This document shows positions 26,754 to 36,459 of a stretch of 64,000 nucleotides of DNA, one piece after another. Every line of letters begins with the position of its first letter. Positions within the stretch are counted from its first letter, which is position 1. Under the pieces are notes generated by a model, which was not told the origin of the DNA, searched no databases, and saw only the letters and a list, made by a program, of their open reading frames with translations. The stretch is from Lachnospiraceae bacterium 28-4 (GTDB lineage Bacteria; Bacillota; Clostridia; Lachnospirales; Lachnospiraceae), in assembly GCA_000403275.2 (NCBI GenBank), contig KE159598.1:230366-294365 (forward strand), in the 5' to 3' direction. Both the position numbers and the translations under genes were made by a program.

Positions 26754-27392
26754 ATGAAAAATAAATGGATCATCGTATTGGCAGGAGCCGCAGCAGCGGT
26801 GTTGCTTTTCTTCGGGGGAATGTTTGCGGTAAGTACCGTTTTTGCGGCGGAGCAAAAAGCCGCGGCAGACAGCGGCATGTCGGGAACGCAGCTTCACGCG
26901 CTGACCGGAATGGAAGCAAAACGGGCATATAAAAAGGAAGTATATGGGGATTTGGGATGTACGGTGGTTCTTCCGGACGGATATGTTCCGAGCGGGGACG
27001 TAAAAGGCATGTATTTGGCGGAACGTAATCCGCTGGACTCCTCCAATATTTACTATACCGCATCGGAAAATGTGGACGGCGAAGCTCTGGACCAGATGCT
27101 GGGGTCCGAGGAATATAAGAAGCGGATGGAAGAAAAACTGAAAGAAACCTATGGAGAACAAGCAATGGTAGACCGTTTCCAATATACAAAAACGGAAGTG
27201 AGTAATTGCCCTGCCCATAAAGTGGAATTGTCCTGTAAGGCGGGCGAAACGGAAATGGAACAACTGATTTATATTATTATTGCCGATAAGGTTTATACGA
27301 TTACCTATTCCCAGTCGGCGGATGATGAAAGAATGGAAGAATTCCGTAAGAGCGCGGAGACGATACGACTGGTATTTGAAGAAAATATTTAG
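26754..27392 (+). CDS. Membrane-anchored or secreted protein of unknown function
   Basis: A 212-residue protein with an N-terminal hydrophobic helix (WIIVLAGAAAAVLLFFGGMFAVSTVFA) that may be a signal peptide cleaved after the VFAA site, or an anchor. The rest is an extracellular alpha/beta domain (VYGDLGCTVVLPDGYVPSG, IYYTASEN, MEQLIYIIIADKVYTITYSQ), a pattern seen in many Lachnospiraceae proteins related to PsbP-like folds. Function unknown. It has its own terminator. Confidence 0.7.
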   Translation: MKNKWIIVLAGAAAAVLLFFGGMFAVSTVFAAEQKAAADSGMSGTQLHALTGMEAKRAYKKEVYGDLGCTVVLPDGYVPSGDVKGMYLAERNPLDSSNIYYTASENVDGEALDQMLGSEEYKKRMEEKLKETYGEQAMVDRFQYTKTEVSNCPAHKVELSCKAGETEMEQLIYIIIADKVYTITYSQSADDERMEEFRKSAETIRLVFEENI

Positions 27393-27415
27393 AAATTTTA
27401 CAGAGCCGGCAAGCG

Positions 27416-27443
27416 CCGCCCCAGGGCATGGGGCGGTTTTTTT
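27416..27443 (+). terminator. Terminator after the secreted-protein gene
   Basis: CCGCCCC (27416-27422) pairs with GGGGCGG (27430-27436), followed by seven T. Confidence 0.9.
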
Positions 27444-27572
27444 GTGAGCAGGGGTGCGTAAGGAAATTAGCAGCTTTGCTGCACGCACTCCGCGCGGCGA
27501 GTAGGGAAGATGAATCTTCTCTACTCGATTGTTATGGAGAAATGCATCGTAAAGCATATGGCCGGGACAACA

Positions 27573-28493
27573 CTATTTGATGTTCATATATTTTAAACGG
27601 AAAGAGAGCCTATACTTGTTGGGCGTTGTCCCGATATATTTTTTAAAAATGCGGAAGAAATATTTTTCATCCCGGAAACCGCAGTCTTCGCTGATGCTCT
27701 TAATGGATAATTCGGTATTGACCAGCATATCCTTTGCAATATTCAGCCGCATCAGATTGATGTAGAGAAGGAGGGAATAGCCCGTGTGCTTTTTGAAGAG
27801 CGCCGATAAATAATCGGGGTTATAATTGAACCGTTCCGCCATTTGGGAGATTTTCAGATTTTCCCGGTAATGTCTGCGGATCCATTCGATAATGTTTTCG
27901 ATAGGATCGTCAGGATTGCTTTTCGGTGCATATTTCGACAGCATTTCTTCGGAAAATTCCAGAAGAAAAGAGTTCAGCGCATAATGGCAATGTACAATAG
28001 AAGCATATTTTCCGCGCTTATAAGTATCGAGCAGCTGGGCAAAAAGAAGAGAAGAGCGGCATACGGAGGGAAGGGTGCCGTATGCTGGGATAAAATAGAG
28101 TTCGTCTTTTGCCGAAATTTCATGATAAGGGCTCAGAGGGGCATTCAGGGAATGGGAAAAGGGCTGGTTAATGGAAAAAGAGCGTTCCGTGCTTAAGCGG
28201 GGATGGGGAAAGCTGAAATGCACCCAATAATAGGATAAATAACCGGAACTCGGCTTGTATCCATAATGAGTCATATTGGGAAAAAGTAAAATAAATTCAT
28301 TTTCTTTCACTTCATAATTTTTTTCATCCTGCCGGATATAAAGGCATCCTTTCTGTACAAAAATCAGTACATAACAATCCAAATTCCTGCAAACATGGGT
28401 AAATCCGTTTTCATTCACTAAATTTCCGCAGGATATAAATCCGGCTGGGGATTCTGCATCCGAAGTAATCATTAACATATAGGAAATGTCCAC
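27573..28493 (-). CDS. AraC-family transcriptional regulator
   Basis: A 306-residue regulator: an N-terminal cupin-like sensor part (YVLIFVQKGCLYIRQDEKNYEVKENEFILLFPN...HYGYKPSSGYLSYYWVHFSF) and a C-terminal double helix-turn-helix (ENLKISQMAERFNYNPDYLSALFKKHTGYSLLLYINLMRLNIAKDML, then IKSISEDCGFRDEKYFFRIFKKYIGTTPNKYR). It is divergent from the GH127/sugar ABC operon across ~200 bases and is the obvious candidate to control it in response to the sugar. Confidence 0.92.
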   Translation of the reverse strand: MDISYMLMITSDAESPAGFISCGNLVNENGFTHVCRNLDCYVLIFVQKGCLYIRQDEKNYEVKENEFILLFPNMTHYGYKPSSGYLSYYWVHFSFPHPRLSTERSFSINQPFSHSLNAPLSPYHEISAKDELYFIPAYGTLPSVCRSSLLFAQLLDTYKRGKYASIVHCHYALNSFLLEFSEEMLSKYAPKSNPDDPIENIIEWIRRHYRENLKISQMAERFNYNPDYLSALFKKHTGYSLLLYINLMRLNIAKDMLVNTELSIKSISEDCGFRDEKYFFRIFKKYIGTTPNKYRLSFRLKYMNIK

Positions 28494-28692
28494 CTTTTTT
28501 CTTATTCTGCCCCTTTTGGAGACTATACGATTAGGGTATCATTTAGCATATAGTTAGTCAATAGAGAGTATGCGTTAAAATCAAATGGCCAGGTGAGAAA
28601 ACCGTATACAGGAGAACTATGCCTACGTGGATATTTCAGAGAAATCGTAATAAAAAATGAAAGGGAAAAGAAAAAATGGGAAGGAGAAGAAA

Positions 28693-31041
28693 GTGAAAAA
28701 CAAGGTTGTATTAGAGTCCTGCCTGGAAGAGATTTATCTTGGAAATCTCGGAACGGTAGAAACGGATCTTATTCTCCCGGCTAAAACAAAGGATGGGATT
28801 TCCATTAACTGGCAATCATCGAGGCCGTCCATTTTAGAACACAATGGGAAAGTACACCGGCCGGAAAGCAAGGATGGAAATCAGACAGTGGTATTAAAGG
28901 CCGTGGCAGGAGAAGGAAACGCAGTTATTTCCAAAGAGTATCAGGTTACGATAGTTGCTTTGCCGGTAGAGAGGCTTTTTGTCAGACAGCTTCCGATGGA
29001 GTTTGGCAGTAAAATAAATACGCAGTTCAGGCTGCCGGGCTGCGCGATATTGGAATTGGAGGACGGGACTGTCAGTTTGCCGGTTCGATGGGAACAGGAT
29101 GGAATCGTACAGGTAGAAGAGGAAAGAACCTATCGGATAACGGGAAAGCTGGAGGAACAGGAAACAAAACGGTTGAGCTGCGGCGATACATATGAAATGA
29201 AATACCGGATACGGAATGCCCCGCCGTTAGTAACGGCTTATGTGACAGGACTGCCGGACGAGTCGTATACGGAGCCTGAGGTTCCTGTCAGGAAAGTCTG
29301 TGAAGCGCAAAGATGCCAGGTAAAATTGCAGAAAGATGGCAAGTTTACAGAGGATGTGGACAGAATGTTGGATTATATTTTGTCTTATAAGGCAGATTCC
29401 CTGCTTTATAATTTCCGGCAGGCGGCGGGGATTCCCGTTTCCGGCGTAAAGCCGATGCTGGGATGGGAAGCGCCGGAAAGCAATTTGCGGGGGCATACGA
29501 CAGGGCATTACTTAAGTGCGGTGGCGTTAGCCTATGAGGTTACAAAGGATGAAAGGCTGGAGAAAAAGGCGAAAGAATTGATTGACGGTTTGTATGAAGT
29601 ACAGCAGAAGTATACAGCCATGTCAGAGGAATATGAGGGATATCTCAGCGCTTATCCGGTCAGCCAATTTTCCGATTTGGAGAAAGGAGCCGTTTATCCG
29701 GCCGTTTGGGCACCGTATTATACGTTGCATAAGATTATGGCCGGATTGCTGGATTGCTATAAAGCATTTCAGGAAAAAACAGCGTTGGAAATGGTTTGCC
29801 GGATCGGCATATGGGTATACAACCGTCTGGGGAAACTTCCGAAGGAGACGTTGAACAGGATGTGGTTCACTTATATCGCGGGAGAGTTCGGCGGGATAAA
29901 CGAAACGCTGGCGGAGTTATATCAGATGACGAGGGATGACAGATTCCTGGAAGCGGCGCGATGGTTCGACAACGACGCATTGTTTTATCCTATGTCACGA
30001 AACATCGATGTGCTGGGGGGAATTCATGCGAATCAGCATATTCCGCAGATGATCGGCGCGCTCAGGTTGTTTGAGGCAACCGGACAGATAGAATTATTTC
30101 ATGCGGCGTATTATTTTGAGGCGATGGTCAGGGAACACCACAGTTATGCGATTGGCGGAGTGGGGAATGCGGAGATGTTCCGCAATGCGGACCGTATAGG
30201 AAGCGAGTTGTCTGAAAAAAATGCGGAATCCTGTTGCAGCTATAACATGCTGAAGCTGACGAAAAAAATATTTGAGTATGATCCCTCGCCCGTATATGCG
30301 GATTATTATGAACGGGTTCTGCTGAATCATATTTTGGCAAACAGCAATAAACAATATGGGGGCGCTACCACTTATTTTATGGGAATGCAGCCAGGGGCGC
30401 AGAAAAATTACCGGGCAATGGAGAATACCTGCTGTCATGGCACCGGCCTGGAATCAAAATTCAGATATGGGGAAGGTATTTATTATACGACTTCAGGGGA
30501 CGTTTATATTAATTTGTTTTTGAATTCCACGCTCGCATTGGGGAAAGACTTTATTTTGGAACAGGAAATAATGAACGAGGAAAGAAGCCGGATCCACATT
30601 GTGGTCAGAGAGGGCGGAAAAGAAGCCAGAACGCTTAAAATCAGGATTCCCGGATGGTGTGACGGTAATTTCGATATTTTGTATGTAAAACATCCGGAAA
30701 AAGTACAAGTGAGAAACAGTTATATCGAGATCAATGATAGATGGGAAAAAGATGATCGGATTCATATTCGGTTTTCCTGTTTCCTGCGGGTGGTCCGCTC
30801 CAAGGACAGGCCGGAACTGTTTTCCATTTTTTATGGGCCGTTCGTTCTGGCACTGCTGGATGACAGCGAAGAATTTATTCATTTTGATGAGGAACCTGAA
30901 CAGATGATACAAAAGATCCAACAGAGGGGCGCTTTGGATTTCCGGCTTGGAAAATATGAATGGAAGTCGCTTTATCAGATCGTGGATGAAAAATATCATA
31001 TTTATATGAAGCATCGGCATAAGGAGCATAGGGATGAATGA
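28693..31041 (+). CDS. GH127-type beta-L-arabinofuranosidase (DUF1680)
   Basis: A 782-residue protein without signal peptide, so likely cytoplasmic. An Ig-like N-terminal domain (INWQSSRPSILEHNGKVHRP) precedes an (alpha/alpha)6 barrel with MLGWEAPESNLRGHTTGHYLSA, the conserved ESCCSYNMLKLTKKIF region holding the likely nucleophile Cys, and ENTCCHGTGLESKFRYGEGIYY with the other zinc-site cysteines. GH127 enzymes release L-arabinofuranose; other substrates exist in the clan (GH146). AAGGAG at 28681-28686 fits the GTG at 28693. It overlaps the ABC ATPase start by 8 bases, the first gene of a sugar uptake operon. Confidence 0.88.
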   Translation: MKNKVVLESCLEEIYLGNLGTVETDLILPAKTKDGISINWQSSRPSILEHNGKVHRPESKDGNQTVVLKAVAGEGNAVISKEYQVTIVALPVERLFVRQLPMEFGSKINTQFRLPGCAILELEDGTVSLPVRWEQDGIVQVEEERTYRITGKLEEQETKRLSCGDTYEMKYRIRNAPPLVTAYVTGLPDESYTEPEVPVRKVCEAQRCQVKLQKDGKFTEDVDRMLDYILSYKADSLLYNFRQAAGIPVSGVKPMLGWEAPESNLRGHTTGHYLSAVALAYEVTKDERLEKKAKELIDGLYEVQQKYTAMSEEYEGYLSAYPVSQFSDLEKGAVYPAVWAPYYTLHKIMAGLLDCYKAFQEKTALEMVCRIGIWVYNRLGKLPKETLNRMWFTYIAGEFGGINETLAELYQMTRDDRFLEAARWFDNDALFYPMSRNIDVLGGIHANQHIPQMIGALRLFEATGQIELFHAAYYFEAMVREHHSYAIGGVGNAEMFRNADRIGSELSEKNAESCCSYNMLKLTKKIFEYDPSPVYADYYERVLLNHILANSNKQYGGATTYFMGMQPGAQKNYRAMENTCCHGTGLESKFRYGEGIYYTTSGDVYINLFLNSTLALGKDFILEQEIMNEERSRIHIVVREGGKEARTLKIRIPGWCDGNFDILYVKHPEKVQVRNSYIEINDRWEKDDRIHIRFSCFLRVVRSKDRPELFSIFYGPFVLALLDDSEEFIHFDEEPEQMIQKIQQRGALDFRLGKYEWKSLYQIVDEKYHIYMKHRHKEHRDE

Positions 31042-32559
31042 AGAAAAATTGTTGGCTGCAGAAAAAATTGAAAAAGAATTTCCCGGTACAAAGGCGCTGA
31101 AGGGAGTTTCGGTAGATTTGCGGAAAGGTGAGGTTCATGCGGTCGCCGGAGAAAACGGGGCGGGGAAATCCACATTGATGAACATCCTGTCGGGCGGAAT
31201 GAGGCAGACGAGCGGAAATATTTATATAGAGGGAAAACAGGTATCCTTTTCAAATACGAAAGAAGCCCAAAAGGCGGGGATCGGTTTGGTGCATCAGGAA
31301 TTGGCCCTGTTTCCGGAACTGACGGTGGCGGAAAATATTTTTGTAGAGCGTCTGCCGCAAAGGAAAGGCTTTGTTCACAAAGAGGAATTGAACCGGCAGG
31401 CGTCCGAAGTGCTGGAGCAGTTTCATTCAGGAATAAAACCGACGCAGCTGGTGGAAGAACTGAGCGTTTCGGAACAGCAGATCGTAGAGATTGCAAAAGT
31501 AGTTTCGGAGGAATGCAGGATCATTATTTTTGATGAACCTACTTCCAGCCTGAATGAAGAAGAGGCGTGCCAGTTATTTAAGATCATAGGGGAATTGAAA
31601 AAAAGGGAGTGGGCATTTACTATATCAGCCATAAGCTGTCTGAAATTTTTGAGATCTGCGACCGGATTACGATCCTGAGGGACGGCGAGTATATCGCGAC
31701 GCACCGGATAGGAGAAACTACGCAGGAAATAGTAGTGCAGGAAATGGTCGGACGGGAACTGAGCAGTTTTTATCCTGAAAAAAATTCAAAAACGGAAAAA
31801 ACGGAATTGTTAAGGGTCGAAGGACTGACGAGGAAATTTGTTTTTGAAGATATCAGCTTTTCCCTGAAAAAAGGAGAAATACTGGGATTGTGCGGGCTGG
31901 TCGGTTCGGGAAGGACGGAAATCGCAAGAGGGCTGTGCGGAATTGACAAGACGGACGGCGGCACGGTCTGGCTGGACGGGGAAAAAATCAATATTAAAAA
32001 TTATGCTTCGGCCATTCGGAATGGTTTGTGCTATCTTACTGAAAATAGGAAACTGGACGGGCTTTTTCTGGAAATGAATATTGTGGACAATATTTGCGCG
32101 TTGCAGTTGGATCATTTTTCACAAAAAGGGATTATGCAGGCAAAGGAAATGAACCGCGTAACGGATGAATTCAAAAAAAGTCTGAACATCAAATACAATG
32201 ACAAAAAGCAGTTGGTCAACAGCCTGTCCGGCGGCAACCAGCAGAAGATTATGATTGCAAAATTATTGGCTTTGAATCCCAGGATTATTATTCTGGATGA
32301 GCCCACAAGAGGGATTGACGTGGGATCCAAGTCAGAAATACACAATGTTTTACGGGAATTGTCCGGCCATGGGATAGGCATTATTATGATATCCTCGGAA
32401 ATGCCGGAAATCGTAGGGGTTTGCGACAGGGTAATCATCATCAGGGAAGGAAGGCTGGTTCATGATATCAGCGGTCATGAGGTGACTCAGAAAAATATCA
32501 TTGCAGCTATTTCGAAGGAAACAAAAGAAGCAAAGGAGAGGGAATATGCGCAAGTCTAA
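31034..32559 (+). pseudogene. Sugar ABC transporter ATPase (RbsA/MglA type), frameshifted
   Basis: Frame one (31034-31678) carries the first nucleotide-binding domain up to Walker B (IIIFDEPTSSLNEEE) and the H-loop should follow; it does, one frame over, as GIYYISHKLSEIFEICDRI (from 31609) through the second domain (GLCGLVGSGRTEIARGLCG, LSGGNQQKIMIAKLL, IIILDEPTRGIDVGSK). Adding one G to the GGG at ~31602-31604 restores LKKRGVGIYYISHKL. Joined length is ~508 residues, as expected. All other parts of the operon are intact, so a sequencing error at AAAAAAAGGG is as likely as a true mutation. Confidence 0.85.
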
Positions 32560-33520
32560 CCAAATTCTGTCAAAAATAAAATCAATGAAGGAACTTACGA
32601 TTTTATCGATTATTATTGTATTTGTAATCGTAATCTCAGTGAAATCCCCCGTTTTTTTAAGCGCAGACAATATCGTGACGACAGCGATGGGATTATCGAC
32701 TACAAGCATTGTGGGAATAGGCGTAACCATTGCCTTGATTGGGGGATGTTTTGACCTTTCGGTAGGATCTGTCATGGGACTGGCTTCCGTATTGACCGTA
32801 CTGTTTGCCCAGAAAGGAATGAATATATGGCTTGCCGTATTATTAAGCTTTCTTATTTGCGGCGCGATCGGGACATTGTCAGGCGTTTTGGTTGGTAAGT
32901 TCAATTTAAACGGCTTCATTACCACATTTGCCATCTCCCAAATGGCAAGAGGGCTTGTATTTGTTCTGACCGAGGGATTTTCTATCACGCTTCCGGCGGG
33001 GAATGAAAGCTTCCGCGTACTTGGCACCGGCGATTTGTTTGGCATACTGCCTGTTATGATAGTAATCTTTTTGGCGATGGCGGTCATTGCGGATTTCTGT
33101 GTCAGAAAGACCGCTTTGATCAGGAAAGTATTTTATGTGGGAAGCAGCGAGAAGGCGGCCATCTTATCGGGGATTAATTCTGGCAATGTCAAGATATTCC
33201 TTTATATAGGAACCGCATCGATGTCAGCGATTGCAGGCATTCTGTCCGTATCCCGCTTCGGGGTGGCGACGGCGAATAACGGAAACGGAGTGGATATGAT
33301 GGTTCTGTCTGCGGCAGTAATCGGCGGGACGAGCTTAGGAGGGGGAAAGGGAACCATACTGGGCACGACTTTAGGTATTGTGATGCTCAGCATTATGAAC
33401 AACGCATTGGTATTGTTTAATATTTCTGTCAACTGGCAAAATTTTGTATCAGGGGCGATTTTACTTATTGCAATTATCATTGATTATATCAGCAACAGAC
33501 AGCAGACAAAGAGAAGGTAG
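32546..33520 (+). CDS. Sugar ABC transporter permease (RbsC type)
   Basis: A 324-residue membrane protein of the BPD_transp_2 family, with 8-10 helices and the conserved GVTIALIGGCFDLSVGSVMGL and VMVLSAAVIGGTSLGGGKGTILGT-like loop (here MMVLSAAVIGGTSLGGG). AAGGAGAGGG precedes ATG 32546, which overlaps the ATPase end by 14 bases. It forms the channel of the importer with the ATPase and the lipoprotein that flank it. Confidence 0.92.
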   Translation: MRKSNQILSKIKSMKELTILSIIIVFVIVISVKSPVFLSADNIVTTAMGLSTTSIVGIGVTIALIGGCFDLSVGSVMGLASVLTVLFAQKGMNIWLAVLLSFLICGAIGTLSGVLVGKFNLNGFITTFAISQMARGLVFVLTEGFSITLPAGNESFRVLGTGDLFGILPVMIVIFLAMAVIADFCVRKTALIRKVFYVGSSEKAAILSGINSGNVKIFLYIGTASMSAIAGILSVSRFGVATANNGNGVDMMVLSAAVIGGTSLGGGKGTILGTTLGIVMLSIMNNALVLFNISVNWQNFVSGAILLIAIIIDYISNRQQTKRR

Positions 33521-33531
33521 GAGGACATGGT

Positions 33532-34575
33532 ATGAAAAATGTATGGAAAAGAATGGCAGCTTTATTGATGGCAGGTATTATGACGGCATCTTTTTGGGGA
33601 TGCGGGGATCAAAAAACAGGCGGAACGGAAACACAGGAGGAGAAAGCCGGCGCGGAAACGGCGGCTGAAGAAACGGCGAATGAGGAGAAAGAGTTCTATA
33701 TGGTCGCTTTTAACTCAGGGTATCCATATTGGAAGCAGGTGTTTCGGGGATTTGAAGACGCAGGAAAGCAATATGGCGTGAAGACGATCCTTGGAGGAAG
33801 CACGAAATATGATTTGAACGAGTCTTTGACAGCATTTGAACAGGTGGTTGCCATGAAGCCGGCGGGGATTGCGGTAACGGCGATGGACGCGGAAGCCTAT
33901 GCGCCTATTATCAATAAGGCGATAGAAGCCGGGATACCGGTAGTTACTTTTGATATTGACAGCCCAAAGAGCAAGCGTATCAGCTATATCGGCACGCAGA
34001 ACTATGATGCGGGGGCGAATGCGGCCCGCTATATCGGGGAACAGCTTGGAGGAACGGGGAAAGTAGCAGCTATCACAAATAAATCACAGGCTAATATTGT
34101 AGAACGCATCAAAGGATTTGAAGAAACGCTGGCAGAAGAGTATCCGGGCATCCAGGTTGTCCAGATTGTGGACAGCGGCGACGACGAAACGGCAGCGGCA
34201 AACAATGCGGCAAGTCTGTTGACCAGCCATAAGGACATCGATTATATTCTGGCAACTACTGTAATTGCAAGTTCGGGCGGACAACAGGCGGTTGCGGAAG
34301 CAGGGCTGTCAGGAAAGACGAAAATCGTTGCATTTGACATTGACACGGTGACATTGGATGCGATCGGAGCCGGAACGGTAGAAGCTACGATCAGCCAGGC
34401 TCCCTGGGTGCAGGGGTATTGGAGTATGGTATATTTGTATCATATCAGTGCGGGGATGATTACCTCAGCGGAAAACTGGCAGGAAAACGGATATCCTTCC
34501 CTGCCGGCTACGGCAGACAGCGGTACTGCGATCGTAACAAAAGAAAATTATGAAATTTTTTATACGGAGCAGTAG
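33532..34575 (+). CDS. Sugar-binding lipoprotein (RbsB type)
   Basis: A 347-residue periplasmic-binding-protein-like domain (Peripla_BP_4) with a lipoprotein signal: MKNVWKRMAALLMAGIMTASFWGC, Cys 24 being the lipid site although SFWGC is an unusual lipobox. The core shows YWKQVFRGFEDAGKQYGVK, GIAVTAMDAEAYAPII, IPVVTFDIDSP, GIQVVQIVDSGDDETAAANNAASLL. Because it sits with GH127 and the AraC regulator, the ligand is probably arabinose or an arabinoside. Last gene of the operon. Confidence 0.92.
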   Translation: MKNVWKRMAALLMAGIMTASFWGCGDQKTGGTETQEEKAGAETAAEETANEEKEFYMVAFNSGYPYWKQVFRGFEDAGKQYGVKTILGGSTKYDLNESLTAFEQVVAMKPAGIAVTAMDAEAYAPIINKAIEAGIPVVTFDIDSPKSKRISYIGTQNYDAGANAARYIGEQLGGTGKVAAITNKSQANIVERIKGFEETLAEEYPGIQVVQIVDSGDDETAAANNAASLLTSHKDIDYILATTVIASSGGQQAVAEAGLSGKTKIVAFDIDTVTLDAIGAGTVEATISQAPWVQGYWSMVYLYHISAGMITSAENWQENGYPSLPATADSGTAIVTKENYEIFYTEQ

Positions 34576-34827
34576 AAAAGGCTGCGGGTAAATGGATATA
34601 AGTCCGCAAGACCAAGAAAGCCGGAATTTGGGGAGCGGATCACGGAAATCAATTTTTATAAGCGCCCTGGCGGACAAAGCAAAACAGGGCCGGGACGACC
34701 GGAACGGGGGCTGGCGGGGAAGGGCGGTTTTCTGCTGGAGCTTCCAATCAGATTTCACTAATGAAATGGATATATGGTATTCAACCGGACGAGCCGGAAG
34801 CAACGGACATCCTGTCCTGCGCTTCCT

Positions 34828-34858
34828 GAAACCGCCATCCTGGCGGTTTCGCTCTGTT
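34828..34858 (+). terminator. Terminator-like hairpin after the sugar operon
   Basis: GAAACCGCCA (34828-34837) pairs exactly with TGGCGGTTTC (34841-34850). The stretch 34576-34913 has no gene; it also holds an imperfect inverted pair ATTTCACTAATGAAATGG (~34754) and CCATTTCATAAGTGAAAT (~34864). Confidence 0.6.
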
Positions 34859-34913
34859 TATTGACCATTTCATAAGTGAAATGACTGTTCTGTGAAAGCG
34901 AGTAAAAAAGGCG

Positions 34914-35156
34914 TTGACATATGGGGGAAGGGGTGTTATAATTTTTAAGGATTCGGAGATGGTATATAAAAGTATATGGTCGCGGATCGGATGATTATCA
35001 AGCAGAGTATCCACTCTCACCCTGCGGCAAACGGGCTGGCAGGTGTTCATAGGTCAAAGTTCCGTATTATTTTGCGCATACGGTTCCGGGCGTTTTGAAG
35101 ATAAGTGGATAGCTGTGCTATCCATTTTTTTAGCGTATTATGAGGAGGACAAAGCC
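34914..35156 (+). promoter_or_regulatory. Promoter and leader of infC-rpmI-rplT
   Basis: TTGACA (34914-34919) and TATAAT (34937-34942) stand 17 bases apart. The ~210-base untranslated leader ends in a terminator-like hairpin GGATAGC/GCTATCC with T7 (35107-35133), just before the infC ribosome site. This is the layout of the L20-controlled leader of Firmicutes, in which ribosomal protein L20 promotes early termination. Confidence 0.78.
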
Positions 35157-35663
35157 ATTAGCGATTTATTTATTAACGAGCAGATTAGAGACAAGGAAGT
35201 ACGTGTGATCGGTGAAGATGGGGAACAGTTGGGTATCATGCCTTCCAGAGAAGCGCTTCGTTTAGCGGAAGAAGCCGGATTGGATCTGGTGAAGATTGCC
35301 CCTACTGCAAAGCCGCCTGTCTGCAAGATCGTGGATTACGGAAAGTTCCGTTATGAGCAGGCGAGGAAGGAAAAGGAAGCGAGAAAGAAACAGAAGATTA
35401 TTGAAATCAAGGAGATCCGTTTGTCTCCCAATATCGATACCAATGATTTGAATACGAAAATAAGCGCGGCCAGGAAGTTCATTACCAAAGGCGATAAGGT
35501 GAAGATCACTCTTCGCTTTCGAGGACGCGAAATGGCACATATGGCAAACAGCAAGCATATTCTGGATGACTTTGCAGAAGCGCTTTCCGATATTGCTTCG
35601 ATAGAAAAAGCGCCGAAAGTAGAAGGAAGAAGCATGACCATGTTTTTAACTGAAAAGCGTTAG
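35157..35663 (+). CDS. infC: Translation initiation factor IF-3, AUU start
   Basis: Codes for IF-3 (168 residues): FINEQIRDKEVRVIGEDGEQLGIM, the linker rich in Lys/Glu, and KVEGRSMTMFLTEK at the end. There is no ATG or GTG near the true N-terminus; GAGGAGG at 35142-35148 is 8 bases from the ATT at 35157, giving I/M-S-D-L-F-I-N-E-Q. AUU starts are known for infC and let IF-3 repress its own translation. IF-3 binds the 30S subunit and checks the start codon. The earlier TTG/ATG-type starts in this frame lie inside the leader hairpin. Confidence 0.95.
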   Translation: MSDLFINEQIRDKEVRVIGEDGEQLGIMPSREALRLAEEAGLDLVKIAPTAKPPVCKIVDYGKFRYEQARKEKEARKKQKIIEIKEIRLSPNIDTNDLNTKISAARKFITKGDKVKITLRFRGREMAHMANSKHILDDFAEALSDIASIEKAPKVEGRSMTMFLTEKR

Positions 35664-35713
35664 TCCGTACAGTTAAAATAGATAAAAATGAAGAAGTATA
35701 GGAGGAATTGTAT

Positions 35714-35911
35714 ATGCCTAAAATGAAGACAAGCAGAGCAGCTGCGAAACGTTTTAAAGTAACGGGAACAGGTAAGTTGAAAAGAAGCAAAGCTTATAAG
35801 AGCCATATCTTAACAAAGAAATCCCCTAAAAGAAAGAGGAATCTTAGAAAATCGACAATTACAGATAAAACAAACGTTAAGAATATGAAGAAGATTTTAC
35901 CGTATCTGTAA
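35714..35911 (+). CDS. rpmI: 50S ribosomal protein L35
   Basis: 65 residues, [32 protein letters not shown], the standard L35. GGAGGAATTG lies before ATG 35714. Second gene of the infC operon. Confidence 0.98.
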   Translation: MPKMKTSRAAAKRFKVTGTGKLKRSKAYKSHILTKKSPKRKRNLRKSTITDKTNVKNMKKILPYL

Positions 35912-35949
35912 AAAGTAATATTTGATAAGTCGTAAGGAGGAAACAGGAC

Positions 35950-36306
35950 ATGGCAAGAATTAAAGGCGGAATGAAAGCCAGAAGAAGACATAACAGAGTA
36001 TTAAAACTTGCAAAGGGATACAGGGGCGCGAGGTCAAAACAGTATAGAATTGCAAAACAGTCAGTAATGAGGGCTTTGAATTCTTCCTATGCGGGAAGAA
36101 AGCAGAGAAAGCGCGAGTTCAGAAAATTGTGGATTACGCGTATCAATGCGGCAGCAAGAATGAACGGCCTTTCTTACAGCAAGTTTATGCATGGTTTGAA
36201 GCTTGCGGAAGTGGATATCAACCGTAAGATGCTCTCTGAGATGGCAGTAAATGATGCGGAAGGCTTTAAGGCATTGGCAGAACTGGCAAAAAGTAAAATT
36301 GCATAA
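35950..36306 (+). CDS. rplT: 50S ribosomal protein L20
   Basis: 118 residues, [32 protein letters not shown] and [26 protein letters not shown] text (here [15 protein letters not shown]), full length. It binds 23S rRNA early in 50S assembly and is the likely regulator of the leader upstream. AAGGAGG precedes the ATG. Confidence 0.98.
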   Translation: MARIKGGMKARRRHNRVLKLAKGYRGARSKQYRIAKQSVMRALNSSYAGRKQRKREFRKLWITRINAAARMNGLSYSKFMHGLKLAEVDINRKMLSEMAVNDAEGFKALAELAKSKIA

Positions 36307-36322
36307 TAAGAGATCAAAATAG

Positions 36323-36362
36323 AAACTCCGCAAGAATAGAACTTGTGGAGTTTTTACATTTT
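36323..36362 (+). terminator. Terminator of the infC operon
   Basis: AAACTCCGCAAG pairs with CTTGTGGAGTTT around AATAGAA, followed by T-rich sequence. Confidence 0.85.
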
Positions 36363-36459
36363 TTTTATTACTTTTTATGAGGGATTGGGTGTATACTAAT
36401 ACGAGAAAGAAAAGCCGGAGCAGGTTAATAGATGATAAAAAGAAAGAGGGAGCAGGAAA

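Noticed and set aside
34754..34883. Miniature transposable element suggested by an imperfect inverted pair
   Set aside because: The 18-base ends are themselves hairpins, no target-site duplication or second copy is seen; noted only in the terminator entry.
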